Notes under the pieces: generated by a model
Databases searched by the model: none
What the model saw: the letters and a program-made list of their open reading frames with translations, nothing else
What the model was told of the DNA's origin: nothing
Translations under genes and position numbers: made by a program
In this document: in pieces, positions 63,742-64,000 of the stretch
Position numbering within the stretch: position 1 is the stretch's first letter
How the letters are laid out: the number at the start of each line of letters is the position of its first letter
Assembly: GCA_035507035.1 (NCBI GenBank)
Contig: DATJOJ010000056.1
Coordinates: 1 to 64,000, forward strand
DNA: 64,000 nt
Reading direction: 5' to 3'
Source: DATJOJ01 sp035507035
GTDB lineage: Bacteria; Acidobacteriota; Terriglobia; Terriglobales; Acidobacteriaceae

Positions 63742-64000
63742 CTATTTTCCCGCTGGAGCGACCTCTGGGCTGCTTTTGACGGACGCAGCGGCAGTCTGCT
63801 TAATAACTGCAAGTTGAAGCTCCGACCCGCTGGGACGTTTCAAATAAAGACGCCGTCCATCGACGCGAGCTTCGACCGCAGCTCCGGGCGTCCATTCGTC
63901 CGGCAACGTTTCGTCCGCATGGCGGGGAATGTAGCGTCCGAGATAAACGATATCTTTTAGCTGAACAGAAATTTCGTAATACGGCTCATCCTTGGTGATG
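63742..64000 (-). CDS. C-terminal part of an unknown protein (runs off window)
   Basis: The last 85 codons of a gene read leftward to a TAG at 63742-63744. The visible product includes DEPYYEISVQLKDIVYLGRYIPRHADETLPDEWTPGAAVEARVDGRRLYLKRPSG and ends SSPEVAPAGK. This looks like a small beta-rich domain near the C-terminus. The start lies outside the window and I do not recognise the family. Confidence 0.6.
   Translation of the reverse strand, partial: ITKDEPYYEISVQLKDIVYLGRYIPRHADETLPDEWTPGAAVEARVDGRRLYLKRPSGSELQLAVIKQTAAASVKSSPEVAPAGK

Overview
The window looks like chromosomal DNA from a soil-type member of the Acidobacteriota (Terriglobia, Koribacter-like). This is an inference. It rests on the combination of a complete hopanoid operon, a Tad-pilus locus with a DUF192 gene, many large multi-membrane-span glycosyltransferase-like genes, a piece of a GloVer-repeat protein, Tol-Pal and UbiA genes, and dense gene packing on both strands with many ATGA overlaps. 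I saw no rRNA, tRNA, CRISPR array, transposase or integrase.

Layout. 1-3652: the start of a response regulator, divergent from a large hybrid histidine kinase whose receiver has lost its phospho-acceptor. 3674-8136 (minus): a TPR protein, an NfeD-type membrane protease, a slipin and a SPOR-domain protein, apparently one operon. 8179-11938: a type II NADH dehydrogenase, a CPBP-like membrane protein and a large membrane protein. 11940-21613 (minus): a Tad/Flp pilus locus in the order flp, cpaB, cpaC, cpaE/tadZ, tadA, tadB, tadC, DUF192 and a Gly/Pro-rich TonB-like protein. Two homologous membrane-protein genes pointing inward flank this locus. 23401-28905: a tandem array of GT87-like membrane glycosyltransferases (A1-B1, a decayed B fragment, A2-B2). 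28995-35458: a STAS protein and an FHA/GAF/RsbU phosphatase, a membrane protein, pcm, a UbiA-family prenyltransferase, and an sdpR-sdpI pair with a likely operator. 35486-42310 (minus): an alpha-oxoamine synthase, then the envelope operon tolQ-tolR-tonB/tolA-tolB-pal-cpoB. 42487-45578: recN, a secreted protein, a gene fragment and a DUF385 protein.

45735-57757 is the metabolic core: ispH, shc, hpnH, an unknown gene, hpnA, hpnG, two zinc alcohol dehydrogenase-like genes, hpnC, hpnD and hpnE, closed by a plausible intrinsic terminator. Together these cover isoprenoid supply (IspH), squalene formation (HpnC, HpnD, HpnE), cyclisation (Shc) and growth of the C35 side chain (HpnH, HpnG). The two dehydrogenases and the small unknown protein are the best candidates here for undescribed hopanoid steps. 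The last section, 57853-64000, holds a secreted alpha/beta hydrolase, a polyphosphate group (ppx, sixA, ppk) and the 3' end of an unknown gene.

Reading limits: all calls are by eye from the translated sequence. Family names reflect motif recognition, not database searches. Several start codons were moved downstream of the longest open frame, and the reasons are given in each entry.
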